A stretch of 37,814 nt of DNA. Source: Deltaproteobacteria bacterium (GTDB taxonomy: Bacteria; Desulfobacterota; Syntrophia; Syntrophales; UBA2210). This document shows, one piece after another, positions 6,879-18,969 of this stretch (positions are counted from its first letter, which is position 1; every line of letters begins with the position of its first letter). The position numbers and the translations under genes were made by a program. The notes under the pieces are model-generated. The model was not told the origin of the DNA, did not search any database, and saw nothing but the letters and a program-made list of their open reading frames with translations. Location: positions 1-37,814 of the forward strand of contig JAFGGB010000031.1 of assembly GCA_016930775.1 (NCBI GenBank). Reading direction: 5' to 3'.

Positions 6879-8360
6879 ATGGCAAGCATGATTATTGAAG
6901 CATTACAATCCATTCTGACCCCTTCAGCGCTCACTGCCGTGTTTGTGGGAACCGTTGCTGGGGTCCTGGTCGGCGCCATACCGGGATTGACGGCCACCAT
7001 GGCCGTGGCCTTGCTGATTCCGGTAACCTTTGCCCTGGAGCCTCTTACGGGTCTTGTCCTCATGGGCGGCGTTTATTGCGGCGCCATGTATGGAGGATCG
7101 ATCCCCGCTATTCTCCTCCACACACCGGGAACGCCCGCAGCTGCGGCAACGGCGCTTGAAGGATATCCCCTGACAAAAAAAGGGCACGGCGGACTTGCCC
7201 TGAAGGTATCCGTCGTTTCAAGCTATATCGGCGGGACCTTTTCGACGATCGTTTTGCTGTGCGTAGCGCCAATCCTGGCGAGATTCGCCCTGAGGTTCGG
7301 ACCGCCTGAGTATTTTCTCCTGGCTATTCTCGGTCTCGTGGGCATCGTATCCCTGGCCGACGAGGGGGAGTTGGTCAAGGCCTTGATGTCCGGTTTCCTC
7401 GGACTGGCAATTGCCGTCGTCGGAACGGACCCCATATCGGGCGGGCTGCGGTACACTATGGGCATTACGGATCTCTTCGACGGCGTCGCCTTTATGCCTG
7501 TTCTGATCGGCATGTTTTCCGTCGCCCAGATGATAGAATTGACGGGCGTTAAATCAATCATCACCGACAGGACCACCTTTAGCAAGATCAAGCGAGAAAA
7601 GATGCCCAAGGGGCTTGGCAAATTTATCGGACTGGGCTCCGTTCTCGGAACGATCGTGGGCATTCTGCCGGGCGAGGGCGCTACGATCGCGGCTTTCATA
7701 TCGTATAATGTGGCGCGACAAAACTCGAAGAACCGGAAGCTTTTCGGGAAAGGCAATCCCGAAGGAATTGCCGCCGCCGAAAGCGGAAACAACGGCTGCG
7801 TAGGCGGATCCCTCGTGCCGACGCTGACTTTGGGCATCCCTGGCAATAGCGTGGCTGCGGCGCTTATGGGCGGATTGATCATTCACGGGCTCATTCCAGG
7901 TCCTGAGCTTTTTACGAAACACGGTGTGATCACCTATGGGTTCATTTTTTCGCTTTTCCTGGCAAACCTGATATTCTTGGCTCTGGGCCTGTATCTCGCC
8001 CCTTACTTTGCACATATTTCGCTCACTCCCACATCATTGCTTATACCGGTGGTGTGCCTCTTTTCCGTTCTCGGTTCGTACGCCATAAACAACAGCCTCT
8101 TCGATGTTTTCGTCGCCCTTGCGGCAGGCTTATCAGCCGTAATCCTTCACAAGGCAGGCTATTCATGCAGCGCCCTCGTCCTGGGACTTATCCTCGGTCC
8201 GATCGCCGAGTGCGGCTTCGCTCAGGGGCTCATCATCGGGCACGGGAGCTATTCCATTTTCTTCACCCGAGCCCCGAGCCTGGCTCTCTGGGCTGTCATC
8301 GCGCTCCTGCTCGTGCCGCCCTTTGTACAGATCTATAAACATCACAGGAGGAAAGAATAA
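6879..8360 (+). CDS. tctA: TctA-family large membrane subunit of TTT transporter
   Basis: GAIPGLTATMAVALLIPVTFALEPLTGLVLMGGVYCGAMYGGSIPAILLHTPGTPAAAATALEGYPL and GILPGEGATIAAFISYN...GNSVAAALMGGLIIHGLIPGP. Confidence 0.96.
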   Translation: MASMIIEALQSILTPSALTAVFVGTVAGVLVGAIPGLTATMAVALLIPVTFALEPLTGLVLMGGVYCGAMYGGSIPAILLHTPGTPAAAATALEGYPLTKKGHGGLALKVSVVSSYIGGTFSTIVLLCVAPILARFALRFGPPEYFLLAILGLVGIVSLADEGELVKALMSGFLGLAIAVVGTDPISGGLRYTMGITDLFDGVAFMPVLIGMFSVAQMIELTGVKSIITDRTTFSKIKREKMPKGLGKFIGLGSVLGTIVGILPGEGATIAAFISYNVARQNSKNRKLFGKGNPEGIAAAESGNNGCVGGSLVPTLTLGIPGNSVAAALMGGLIIHGLIPGPELFTKHGVITYGFIFSLFLANLIFLALGLYLAPYFAHISLTPTSLLIPVVCLFSVLGSYAINNSLFDVFVALAAGLSAVILHKAGYSCSALVLGLILGPIAECGFAQGLIIGHGSYSIFFTRAPSLALWAVIALLLVPPFVQIYKHHRRKE

Positions 8361-8868
8361 ACGAATCTGCGACAAACCCGATTGCACTTTTACTCTAATC
8401 GCCGGCCGCCCCAACTGCAATGGGAGCTTTCACTGCGCCGGTGAAATACTCTGATCGGCGGACGTTTGAATGACATTGCGAACAGGGCGGCCGGGACGCT
8501 CGGCGGATAACTGCGGGAGGCATCTGCAGCGATTGGCAGGCGGCATGTGTGCTTCTTCCCCCTCTGTATCTCGTACGGAGAACCTGTTCCGGCATGAAAT
8601 ATTCGCGCAGCAGCAATGCTGGCCGCCCTCGCGCCGCCGCAGGCTGCCTTGACAATTTCGGCATCGGCACTGGTAACGTGCGCATCGCTTCATCGCCTCG
8701 GCACGAACGACGAACAGTAGGCTGAATTCGCCGGGATTCTCACGAAGGATCTTTTTCGCAATGCTGTTATTTCGCATCAGTGTCTCGCGTCAGTAGGTCA
8801 TCAAGGCGGCAGCGAAGCGGACAGCAAATTTTTTCGACGGGGCATTCCGGAAGGTTTTCTGGAGACCA

Positions 8869-10410
8869 ATGACAAGGAGTGATATAGTAAAACAAGAACA
8901 AGTACGTTACGGGCGCTGGAGATCCTGTTTAGTGAATCTCACAGTAAAATTTTTCCTATCTGTTACCTGCCTGGTAACCGTCATTATCGCTCTTGCCATG
9001 TTGACCACGCTGAAACAGGAAACATCCTTCATTGAAGCAAAGATGAAGAAAAAAGGATATGTTTTGGCCGAAGTGATGGCCATGGCCAGCGTCAACGGGT
9101 TTCTAAGCTACGATTATTCAATGTTGAAGCGATATTTCGACACTGTCTGCAAGGATGAGGACGTCATTCTTGTAATGATCCTCGATAACGAAGGCCGCAT
9201 CAAGATGCACAGCGATATCGACCAGATCGGCATAAAATTGAACGACGAAACCACCTTGGCGGCGCTAAATGTTCGCGAGCCCGTTTTCCAGGAGATGGAA
9301 GAAGAAAGATTGGGCAAGATTTATTACTTTACCGCCCCGATTATGGTGGAATCGCAAAAACTGGGCATCGTCCGCTTTGCCATGTCAAATGCCGAGATTA
9401 TCCGGGACACCTCCGCCTCACGAAACAGACTGCTGCTTATCGGCTTGGCGGCAATACTGCTGGGGGGACTCGGGGCGGTTCTCATGGGCCGCATGATTTC
9501 AAAGCCGCTGCGCCAACTGGCCGCCGGCGCCAGGGCTGTTTCGCGCGGCGATCTGAATTGGAAGATCGATATCAGAGGGCAGGATGAGATTGGCGTGCTC
9601 GCCGAAGCCTTCTCCTATATGGTAAGCAATTTACGCAAGTCAATCGACTCTCTTGTTCTGGCCGAGAAAATGGCAAGCATCGGAAAGCTCGCCTCTACGA
9701 TCGCCCATGAAGTCAGAAATCCCATGGAACCCATCAAGGGTTCGGCGGAAATTCTCCAGCAGGCCTTTCCTGCAAACGAAAAGATTGTTAAATATACCCG
9801 CATAATAAAGGACGAAATCAGCGGCGTGTGCGACTTTCTGGATCATTTCCTTAATTTTGCCAGACCGCCTAAATTTTCCGTTGGCCCGGTGAACGTCAAC
9901 GATGTTTTGAAGGAAACTCTGTCGCTTATAGATCATTACATCGGCGACCACAATCTCGTCATTGAAAAGAATCTTGATGACGGTCTTCCGGTAATTTCAG
10001 GGAACGAGCGCCAAATCAAACAGCTCTTTCTGAATCTCGTCATGAATGCCGTCCAGGCTATGCGTGACGATCAGCCGGGAAAATTGACAATCGGATCTTC
10101 CCTTCGTTCGGTCCTCTCCCCGGGAAATGAAGGCGATTCCAGATACGGGCGCTATGTAAGCGTAGAATTCTGCGACTCCGGCAAGGGAATAGCGCTGGAA
10201 GATCTGAATCGAATATTTGAACCTTTTCACACGACTAAAGAGGACGGCACCGGTCTGGGTCTTGCCATCGGCCGCACCATCATGAACCGCCATGGCGGAT
10301 TCATTACAGTGGAAAGCGAGTTGGGCCGGTGGACCCGAGTTACGGCTCATTTCCCCGCAGACCCGGCAGACGAGACCAGCACCAATCAACATGTGAAAGG
10401 ATTTCTATGA
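8869..10410 (+). CDS. Membrane-bound sensor histidine kinase (periplasmic sensor, HAMP, HisKA, HATPase_c)
   Basis: Two TM segments flanking about 150 aa, HAMP (RMISKPLRQLAAGARAVSRGDLNWKI), H-box IAHEVRNPMEPIKGSAEIL, NLVMNAVQAM, GTGLGLAIGRTIMNRHGG. Confidence 0.95.
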   Translation: MTRSDIVKQEQVRYGRWRSCLVNLTVKFFLSVTCLVTVIIALAMLTTLKQETSFIEAKMKKKGYVLAEVMAMASVNGFLSYDYSMLKRYFDTVCKDEDVILVMILDNEGRIKMHSDIDQIGIKLNDETTLAALNVREPVFQEMEEERLGKIYYFTAPIMVESQKLGIVRFAMSNAEIIRDTSASRNRLLLIGLAAILLGGLGAVLMGRMISKPLRQLAAGARAVSRGDLNWKIDIRGQDEIGVLAEAFSYMVSNLRKSIDSLVLAEKMASIGKLASTIAHEVRNPMEPIKGSAEILQQAFPANEKIVKYTRIIKDEISGVCDFLDHFLNFARPPKFSVGPVNVNDVLKETLSLIDHYIGDHNLVIEKNLDDGLPVISGNERQIKQLFLNLVMNAVQAMRDDQPGKLTIGSSLRSVLSPGNEGDSRYGRYVSVEFCDSGKGIALEDLNRIFEPFHTTKEDGTGLGLAIGRTIMNRHGGFITVESELGRWTRVTAHFPADPADETSTNQHVKGFL

Positions 10411-11777
10411 AGGCAACCATTCTGGTGGTTGATGATCGGCCGAATATCAGGGAAGTGTTAACGGACATTCTGAACGAAGAATACAACGTAAAGAATTGCG
10501 GCAATGGCGATAAGGCAATTGAGATCTTTCAGGAGTTGAAACCGGACATCGTCATATCCGATGTGAAGATGCCGGGCATGGACGGGATGGAGTTGATAAA
10601 ACGCATTCGAACAATGGACGAGATCGTTCCCGTGATTTTGATTACCGCCTACGGCACGATTCCTTCAGCCGTTGAGGCAATGAGAATAGGCGCGTATGAT
10701 TATTTAACAAAACCGATTGATTACGATCGTCTGAAACTTGTCATTCGAAGAGCCCTTGATCAAAGCAGTCTGAAACGGGAAAACAGCCTTCTCAGGGAGC
10801 AGCTGGCAAAAAAATACAGCCTTTATGACAATATCATAGGCAAGAGCCACGTAATGCAGAAGGTTTTCAATCTGGTCGAAACCGTAGCGTCTTCCCACAG
10901 CAACGTTTTGATACAAGGTGAAAGCGGCACTGGCAAGGAATTGATTGCCAATGCCATCTATTATCACAGTACACGGAAGCACAAGCCCATGATTATCGTT
11001 GACTGTTCCACCCTGCCTGAAGGTTTGCTGGAAAGTGAGTTGTTTGGCCACGAGAAAGGCGCCTTTTCCGGCGCCGTCACGGCAAAAAAGGGCAGAATCG
11101 AAATTGCCGACGGCGGCACATTGTATCTTGATGAAATCAGCGAAATGAGCATATTCCTTCAGGCTAAATTGCTCAGGGTATTGCAGGAAAGACAGTTCCT
11201 CCGGGTTGGGGGACTGAAACCGATCAACGTTGATTTCCGTTTAATCTCCTCGACAAACAGAGATCTTCAAAAGGAGGTGGAATGCGGTCAATTCCGTTCC
11301 GATTTATATTATCGCCTGAATGTTGTCATGATAACGATCCCGCCATTGCGCGAACGGAAGGAAGATATCCCCCTCTTGGTCGATAGCTTTTTGAAAAAGT
11401 TTGCCAGACGCGAGGGAAGAACCATTAAAAGCGTTTCCAGAGAGCTTATGGAGAGCCTTATCCGATACAATTGGCCGGGGAATGTACGTGAATTGAAAAA
11501 TTGCGTTGAACGCATGGTCGTGATCGGGCGATCGGAACCCCTGACGCCGGAAGATTTGCCCGAATCTATTGGCTGCCGCCAAACCCCGCCTGCCGCCGAG
11601 GACCATAGTTCCCCCTGTTACAACCTCTCCTCCATTGAAAAGAATATTGTTCAACAGGTCCTCGAAAAAACCAATTGGAACAAATCTGCCGCCGCCAGTT
11701 TACTGAATATAGATCGCAAGGCCCTGTACACTCGTATAAAAAAATACAAGCTGAACAGCTCATCAAGCGAAGGGTAG
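10407..11777 (+). CDS. NtrC-family sigma54-dependent response regulator
   Basis: REC (DIVISDVKMPGMDG), AAA+ (GESGTGKE Walker A, GAFSGA loop, GGTLYLDEIS), Fis HTH C-terminus (SAAASLLNIDRKALYTRIKKY). ATG overlaps the kinase stop codon. Confidence 0.96.
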   Translation: MKATILVVDDRPNIREVLTDILNEEYNVKNCGNGDKAIEIFQELKPDIVISDVKMPGMDGMELIKRIRTMDEIVPVILITAYGTIPSAVEAMRIGAYDYLTKPIDYDRLKLVIRRALDQSSLKRENSLLREQLAKKYSLYDNIIGKSHVMQKVFNLVETVASSHSNVLIQGESGTGKELIANAIYYHSTRKHKPMIIVDCSTLPEGLLESELFGHEKGAFSGAVTAKKGRIEIADGGTLYLDEISEMSIFLQAKLLRVLQERQFLRVGGLKPINVDFRLISSTNRDLQKEVECGQFRSDLYYRLNVVMITIPPLRERKEDIPLLVDSFLKKFARREGRTIKSVSRELMESLIRYNWPGNVRELKNCVERMVVIGRSEPLTPEDLPESIGCRQTPPAAEDHSSPCYNLSSIEKNIVQQVLEKTNWNKSAAASLLNIDRKALYTRIKKYKLNSSSSEG

Positions 11778-11862
11778 ACTGCAGAGCGAAGCGGCGGGTT
11801 GGCGTCGGGGACAGTTGTGGATATTTCTACCGTGATGTTGCCTTCCCGGGCCTTCAGGAAGA

Positions 11863-12777
11863 TTATCCTCCCTTGAGAGACCGGCCTTCTATCAGATAAA
11901 CCCACAACTGGGAAATCAGCATGCCCGACAACATGAGAACACATCCCAGAAACTGCCGGAAGGAAAGAATTTCTTTCAACAAAAGCCACCCCCCCAGTGC
12001 CGCGAAGACCGATTCCAGACTGAGGATAATCGCTGCGTGGGCAGGGTGAGCCGACCGTTGCGCCACAACCTGGAGCGTATAGGCGACCCCCACAGACATG
12101 ACGCCGCCATAGAGGATTGCCGGGAGAGCCCCCCGAAGATTCTCCAGAGAAGCGGTTTCGACAAAAGCGGCTGCGATCAGACTGAAAAGAGAACAGGCGG
12201 CATATTGGATACAAGCGAGTCTGAGCGAGTCCATCCTGGGGGAAAGCCAGCCGATAGCGATCACATGCCCGGCAAAGAAAAAGGCGCCGATGAAGACGAG
12301 GAAGTCGCCGGAGGATATCGTCAACTGTTCCGTCACGCTGAGAAAATAGAGACCGGCAGCAGCAAGAACGGCCCCTGTCCACGTTCCGGCATTGGTTCTC
12401 TGACGCCAGAAAAGGCCAAGGAACGGGACGATAACCACATAGAGTCCCGTTATGAAACCGGCCTTGCCGGCGGTGGTGTATACAATGCCCGCCTGCTGAA
12501 GTGAAGCTCCCCCAAACAACAGCATTCCCGCCAGGAGGCTTCCTCGAACAGCTGCTTTCCTGCCTCCGGAATCCAATTCCCAAGACAATGGGGAGCGTCC
12601 CCTTTTCGGGATGGCAATCAGAGGCAGAAGAACCAGGCAGCCCAGGGCGAAACGGACGCCGTTGAACAGGAAAGGCCCCAGGTATTCCATCCCCACCCGT
12701 TGAGCGACAAAGGCAAACCCCCATATCAACGCCGTTGAAAGGAGTATCCCGTCTGATCTTAAAGCGTGTTTATTCAT
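11863..12777 (-). CDS. EamA/DMT-family transporter
   Basis: MNKHALRSDGILLSTALIWGFAFVAQRVGMEYLGPFLFNGVRFALG...ILSLESVFAALGGWLLLKEILS. Confidence 0.92.
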   Translation of the reverse strand: MNKHALRSDGILLSTALIWGFAFVAQRVGMEYLGPFLFNGVRFALGCLVLLPLIAIPKRGRSPLSWELDSGGRKAAVRGSLLAGMLLFGGASLQQAGIVYTTAGKAGFITGLYVVIVPFLGLFWRQRTNAGTWTGAVLAAAGLYFLSVTEQLTISSGDFLVFIGAFFFAGHVIAIGWLSPRMDSLRLACIQYAACSLFSLIAAAFVETASLENLRGALPAILYGGVMSVGVAYTLQVVAQRSAHPAHAAIILSLESVFAALGGWLLLKEILSFRQFLGCVLMLSGMLISQLWVYLIEGRSLKGG

Positions 12778-12915
12778 AACGGCGATAGGGGCTATCCTTC
12801 ATTATCATTAACAATCGCGAGGGAAACCCTGGGCGATCCCTGATTCATCCATCCAGAAAAACGCAGTCTCCATGCCGCATGGCTGGCACTGAAACCTATA
12901 ATTCAAAATTTAAAA

Positions 12916-12939
12916 AAAGGGGCCGAAGAGGGCCCCTTT
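12916..12939 (-). terminator. Rho-independent terminator after ahcY
   Basis: Minus strand AAAGGGGCC-CTCTTC-GGCCCCTTT followed by a T run (GGCCCCTTTTTTT). Confidence 0.85.
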
Positions 12940-12973
12940 CCCCGATTTCCGATTTGCTTCCCGCCAGATCCCG

Positions 12974-15422
<2,449 letters not shown>

Positions 15423-15429
<7 letters not shown>

Positions 15430-16082
15430 TTCTTTTCTCCTCTCTGGAAATAACTCGATCTGCTACCGAGGCTACGTTGCTCCGGGGGCGCAATAATGCC
15501 GCCGGATATCAGCAATGTAAACGCCTCCTCAACGGTCATGTCCAACATAATGACGTTTTCTTCTGGAATCATAAGATAGAATCCCGATGTGGGATTTGGC
15601 GTTGTCGGTACGAAAATATTAAGAACTCTCTGTTCCGTCTTCTCCTGAATCTCTCCTTGTGCAACACCCGTGACAAATCCGAGAGCATACATGCCGGCTC
15701 TGGGAAACTCAATGAGTGCGACCTTTTTGAAACTCCCGCTCTTATCGCCGAGGATTGCTTCGGTCAGCTGCTTGGCGCCTTTATATATGTTCCGCACGAA
15801 GGGAATTTGATCGACGATAGCCTCGCCAAGTTCCATGAGTTTTCTGCCCACGAAGCTTTTTGTTACAAGACCGACGATGAAGATGAGAGCGACGGTAACA
15901 ACAAAACCCCCGAAACCCGGAACATAAAAAGGAAGATAGGTGTCGGGATTCAGCGCCGGCGGAACGACGCTGACAAGCTTACGGACAACTTTCAGGATTA
16001 TAAAAAGAATGTATGCGGTGAGACTGACGGGAATGATAACAAGAATTCCCGTCAGAAATATCTTTTTGATTTTTTTCCCCAT
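15423..16082 (-). CDS. DUF502 membrane protein
   Basis: LTGILVIIPVSLTAYILF...PGFGGFVVTVALIFIVGLVTKSFVGRKLMELGEAIVDQIPFVRNIYKGAKQLTEAIL. Confidence 0.9.
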
Positions 16083-16288
16083 TATTCTCTCATGAGCGAA
16101 CATTGAGACGATGGAGTGGTGTATCAGAAAAGGACTCTTTTTTCAATATGTCTTTCATTTCTGACGGACGCAAGGATTTGGGACTCCAGCCAAACTCTTG
16201 GCTGCTCCTCAAGAGGCCGCCCGTCTATTCATCGCAGGGTCGATCGCATATCCGTCATGACCGGTTCCACCCTCGCCGGATGAACAAT

Positions 16289-16645
16289 TCATTCTCTTTT
16301 TGCGATTCCGTTTTTTTCGTTGAGAAAAATGCAGGTCGGCTTCCAATGCCTTGCCTCGCTGTCGTCAACGGAGACATAGCTTACAATGATGACGCGATCG
16401 CCTTTGGCAACCTTGCGGGCGGCGGCGCCGTTAAGACATATGACGCCGGAACCCCTTGCTCCCTTGATCACATAGGTGGAAAAGCGTTCGCCGTTATTGA
16501 TGTTGTAAATGTCCACCTTCTCATAGCAATATAGTCTAGCCGCATCGATTAGGTCTTCATCGATGGTAATGCTTCCTTCGTATGATAAGTCGGCATCGGT
16601 CACAGCGGCCCGATGGAGTTTGGATTTCATCATGGTTCTCTGCAT
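16289..16645 (-). CDS. panD: Aspartate 1-decarboxylase
   Basis: [30 protein letters not shown] with the ESG/EGS self-cleavage region, [36 protein letters not shown]. Start is ATG 16645 or nearby ATG. Confidence 0.95.
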   Translation of the reverse strand: MQRTMMKSKLHRAAVTDADLSYEGSITIDEDLIDAARLYCYEKVDIYNINNGERFSTYVIKGARGSGVICLNGAAARKVAKGDRVIIVSYVSVDDSEARHWKPTCIFLNEKNGIAKRE

Positions 16646-16657
16646 AACTCTGCTCCC

Positions 16658-17524
16658 TTATGATCCGTATGCCGGCAAGGTCTCACCGAAAACGTGATTG
16701 TCAATGAGCCGCGTTGCTCCGACCTTGACGGCCAGGGCGATGACCCCATCGCCGTCGATGAACTCAATATCCTCCATCGCAGCGGCATCGCAGATCTTGA
16801 CATAGTCGATCGCCGTCGCCGGATGGGACTCAATAAAGGCTGCAACCCTGTCAATGATAACGGCCGCCCTGCGTTCGCCCTTGTCGTACAGATCCTGGGC
16901 CAGAAGCAATGACCGATAAAGACTGAGGGCCGATTTTCTCTCTTCGGTTTTCAGATACGTATTCCGGGAACTCATTGCAAGTCCGTCCGGCTCTCTTGTC
17001 GTGGTCATGCCAACGATTTCGACATCGAGATTGAGATCTTCCGCCATGCGGCGTATCGTAACGAACTGTTGAAAATCCTTCTTGCCGAATACGGCTGCAT
17101 GGGGTTTCACAATATTGAAAAGCTTCGCGCAGACCGTGGCAACGCCTCTGAAATGGCCGGGCCGCGAAAGACCGCAGAGGTTTTTGGTCACGCCTTCGAC
17201 GCTCACATAGGTCTGGAACAGCAGCGGATACATTTCTTCGGGAGATGGAGTGAAAATGACATCCACGCCGACGCTTTCACAAAGCCGCCTGTCCCGTTCG
17301 AAGTCACGGGGATATTTTGCCAGGTCTTCATTAGGTCCGAATTGCGTGGGATTCACAAAGATGCTTACAACGAGATCGTCGCTGATAGATCGCCCTTCCC
17401 TCATGAGATTGAGATGCCCCTCGTGAAGATATCCCATGGTGGGAACGAACGCTATCCGTTTGCCCTTCATTCTCTTCAGATCGGATCTGCGCTGCATTTC
17501 GCGAGCAACGGCAATTATCTCCAT
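16658..17524 (-). CDS. panC: Pantoate-beta-alanine ligase
   Basis: FVPTMGYLHEGHLNLMREG, VSIFVNPTQFGPNEDLAKYPRDF, FGKKDFQQFVTIRRM, MSSRNTYL. Confidence 0.97.
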   Translation of the reverse strand: MEIIAVAREMQRRSDLKRMKGKRIAFVPTMGYLHEGHLNLMREGRSISDDLVVSIFVNPTQFGPNEDLAKYPRDFERDRRLCESVGVDVIFTPSPEEMYPLLFQTYVSVEGVTKNLCGLSRPGHFRGVATVCAKLFNIVKPHAAVFGKKDFQQFVTIRRMAEDLNLDVEIVGMTTTREPDGLAMSSRNTYLKTEERKSALSLYRSLLLAQDLYDKGERRAAVIIDRVAAFIESHPATAIDYVKICDAAAMEDIEFIDGDGVIALAVKVGATRLIDNHVFGETLPAYGS

Positions 17525-17544
17525 GATGCCTTCACCTCACAAAA

Positions 17545-17572
17545 AAGCCTCTCCGTCATGGACGGGAGGCTT
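17545..17572 (-). terminator. Rho-independent terminator after the tsaD-DUF2062-ksgA run
   Basis: Minus strand AAGCCTC-CCGTC-CAT-GACGG-a-GAGGCTT followed by TTTT. Confidence 0.85.
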
Positions 17573-17669
17573 GTATCACGAACGCAACGAATCCTTGCAA
17601 CCTCTCCGTCTCAGTCCTTTCGAAGGATCCAAGCGGTCATGCGGCTCGTATCAAATTGATTCATGGATG

Positions 17670-18512
17670 TCAAGCTTTTTGTCGCATCTCCACAAGGGTG
17701 GCGATTCGTAAAAAATCCTTCCAGCTGAGCGATTCCGGCCTCCGTCTGCCGTCGATGCCGGCCATCCGCAGGATGTCCGGAACTGAAAGACCTGTCGATA
17801 AAAGATCGTTATCGTCCTTAAGACTGTTCACAACGGTCTTCCGCCGCTTTCCGAAGGCCTTCCTGACTATACGGTTGAAAAGCATGTATGTCCCGTCGGA
17901 AACAGCTTCTTTCTTGAAAAGAAGTTTCACAACCATGGAATCAACGTTCGGACGGGGCGTAAAACAAGCGGCGGGCGCGGAAATTATTTTCATGGGTTCG
18001 GCAACGAAGGCTGACATGACAGACAGTATTCCATAGGCCTTGACGCCCGGCGGCGCCACTATCCGTTCGGCCACCTCCCGCTGGAACATCAGGGCCATCG
18101 ACGTTATGAATCTTCGGAAATCAAAGAGACGAAAGAGTATCGGCGTCGATATGTTGTAGGGAATATTGCCCATGACGATAAGCCTGCCGTTCCCCTTGGG
18201 AACTCCGGCAAAATCGAATCGAAGAATGTCGGCCTGGATAATCTCCACATTCCGTCTATCCTTCAGTTCCTCACGGAGAATCTCTATCATTGGCGGATCG
18301 ACATCCACTGCGACAACCTTCCCTGCCCTGTCGGCAATCATTCCAGTCATCACGCCGATGCCTGCGCCGATTTCAACGACAGTGTCCCGTTCTGTCAGAT
18401 CTGCCGCCTCGACAATCCGGCGGATGACGTTCATGTCAATGAGGAAGTTTTGACCGTACTTCTTGCGGGGTCGGACTCCGTATTTTGCGAGAGTCTTAAT
18501 CGGGCTGTTCAT
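17670..18512 (-). CDS. rsmA/ksgA: 16S rRNA (adenine1518-N6/adenine1519-N6)-dimethyltransferase
   Basis: KKYGQNFLIDMNVIRRIV, VVEIGAGIGVMT, VMGNIPYNISTPILFRL, FTPRPNVDSMVVKL. Start moved to MNSPIKTLAKYG at 18512. Confidence 0.95.
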   Translation of the reverse strand: MNSPIKTLAKYGVRPRKKYGQNFLIDMNVIRRIVEAADLTERDTVVEIGAGIGVMTGMIADRAGKVVAVDVDPPMIEILREELKDRRNVEIIQADILRFDFAGVPKGNGRLIVMGNIPYNISTPILFRLFDFRRFITSMALMFQREVAERIVAPPGVKAYGILSVMSAFVAEPMKIISAPAACFTPRPNVDSMVVKLLFKKEAVSDGTYMLFNRIVRKAFGKRRKTVVNSLKDDNDLLSTGLSVPDILRMAGIDGRRRPESLSWKDFLRIATLVEMRQKA

Positions 18513-18963
18513 ACCGCAGCCGTCGCCGAACTGCCAGAATCGCTCTGTAGGCGACAAAATATGATGGAACCGCGAATGCCGCGGCCATGATGATCCCGCC
18601 GACAATAAGCGGCACGAAAATATTCCATCCCATCTGGAAAATGCTAATCATTGAGCAGTCTGCAAAGTTCAGGTTGGCCTGTGCCGCATAGCCCGTCAGA
18701 CTCTTCCCCAGGTAAAACTGCGACAGGTACAGCAGCGGTATTGTCACTGGATTGGAAACGATCGTGGCCCCCAGGACGGCGGCCGTGAAGTTTTGTCGGA
18801 ACAATACACAAAGGGCCGCTATGGCTGCCGTGTGAAAGGGAATTGTGGGGGTGGCGCCGATGAACACGCCTACTGCCATGCTCAGGGCAAGCCTTCGAGG
18901 ATCGCCTTTGAGGCTGATAAATTCGTCATAGAAAAACTTTATGCGTCGTTTGAGTGCATCCAT
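18496..18963 (-). CDS. DUF2062 membrane protein
   Basis: LALSMAVGVFIGATPTIPFHTAAIAALCVLFRQNFTAAVLGATIVSNPVTIPLLY. Confidence 0.9.
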   Translation of the reverse strand: MDALKRRIKFFYDEFISLKGDPRRLALSMAVGVFIGATPTIPFHTAAIAALCVLFRQNFTAAVLGATIVSNPVTIPLLYLSQFYLGKSLTGYAAQANLNFADCSMISIFQMGWNIFVPLIVGGIIMAAAFAVPSYFVAYRAILAVRRRLRYEQPD

Positions 18964-18969
18964 GATTTC

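Noticed and set aside
8800-8830. GG-N10-GC match (AAGGCGGCAGCGAAGCGG) upstream of the sensor kinase
   Set aside because: Flanking bases do not fit TGGCAC/TTGC; too weak for a sigma54 promoter.
11651-12724. 357-aa minus-strand ORF, longer than the EamA ORF it overlaps
   Set aside because: Out-of-frame shadow: sequence is Arg/Gly/Cys-rich without family motifs, while the overlapping frame (11863-12777) is a clear EamA transporter.
16186-16203. CAGCCAA-ACTC-TTGGCTG hairpin between panD and DUF502
   Set aside because: Perfect stem but no T tract on either strand; not enough to call a terminator or regulatory RNA.
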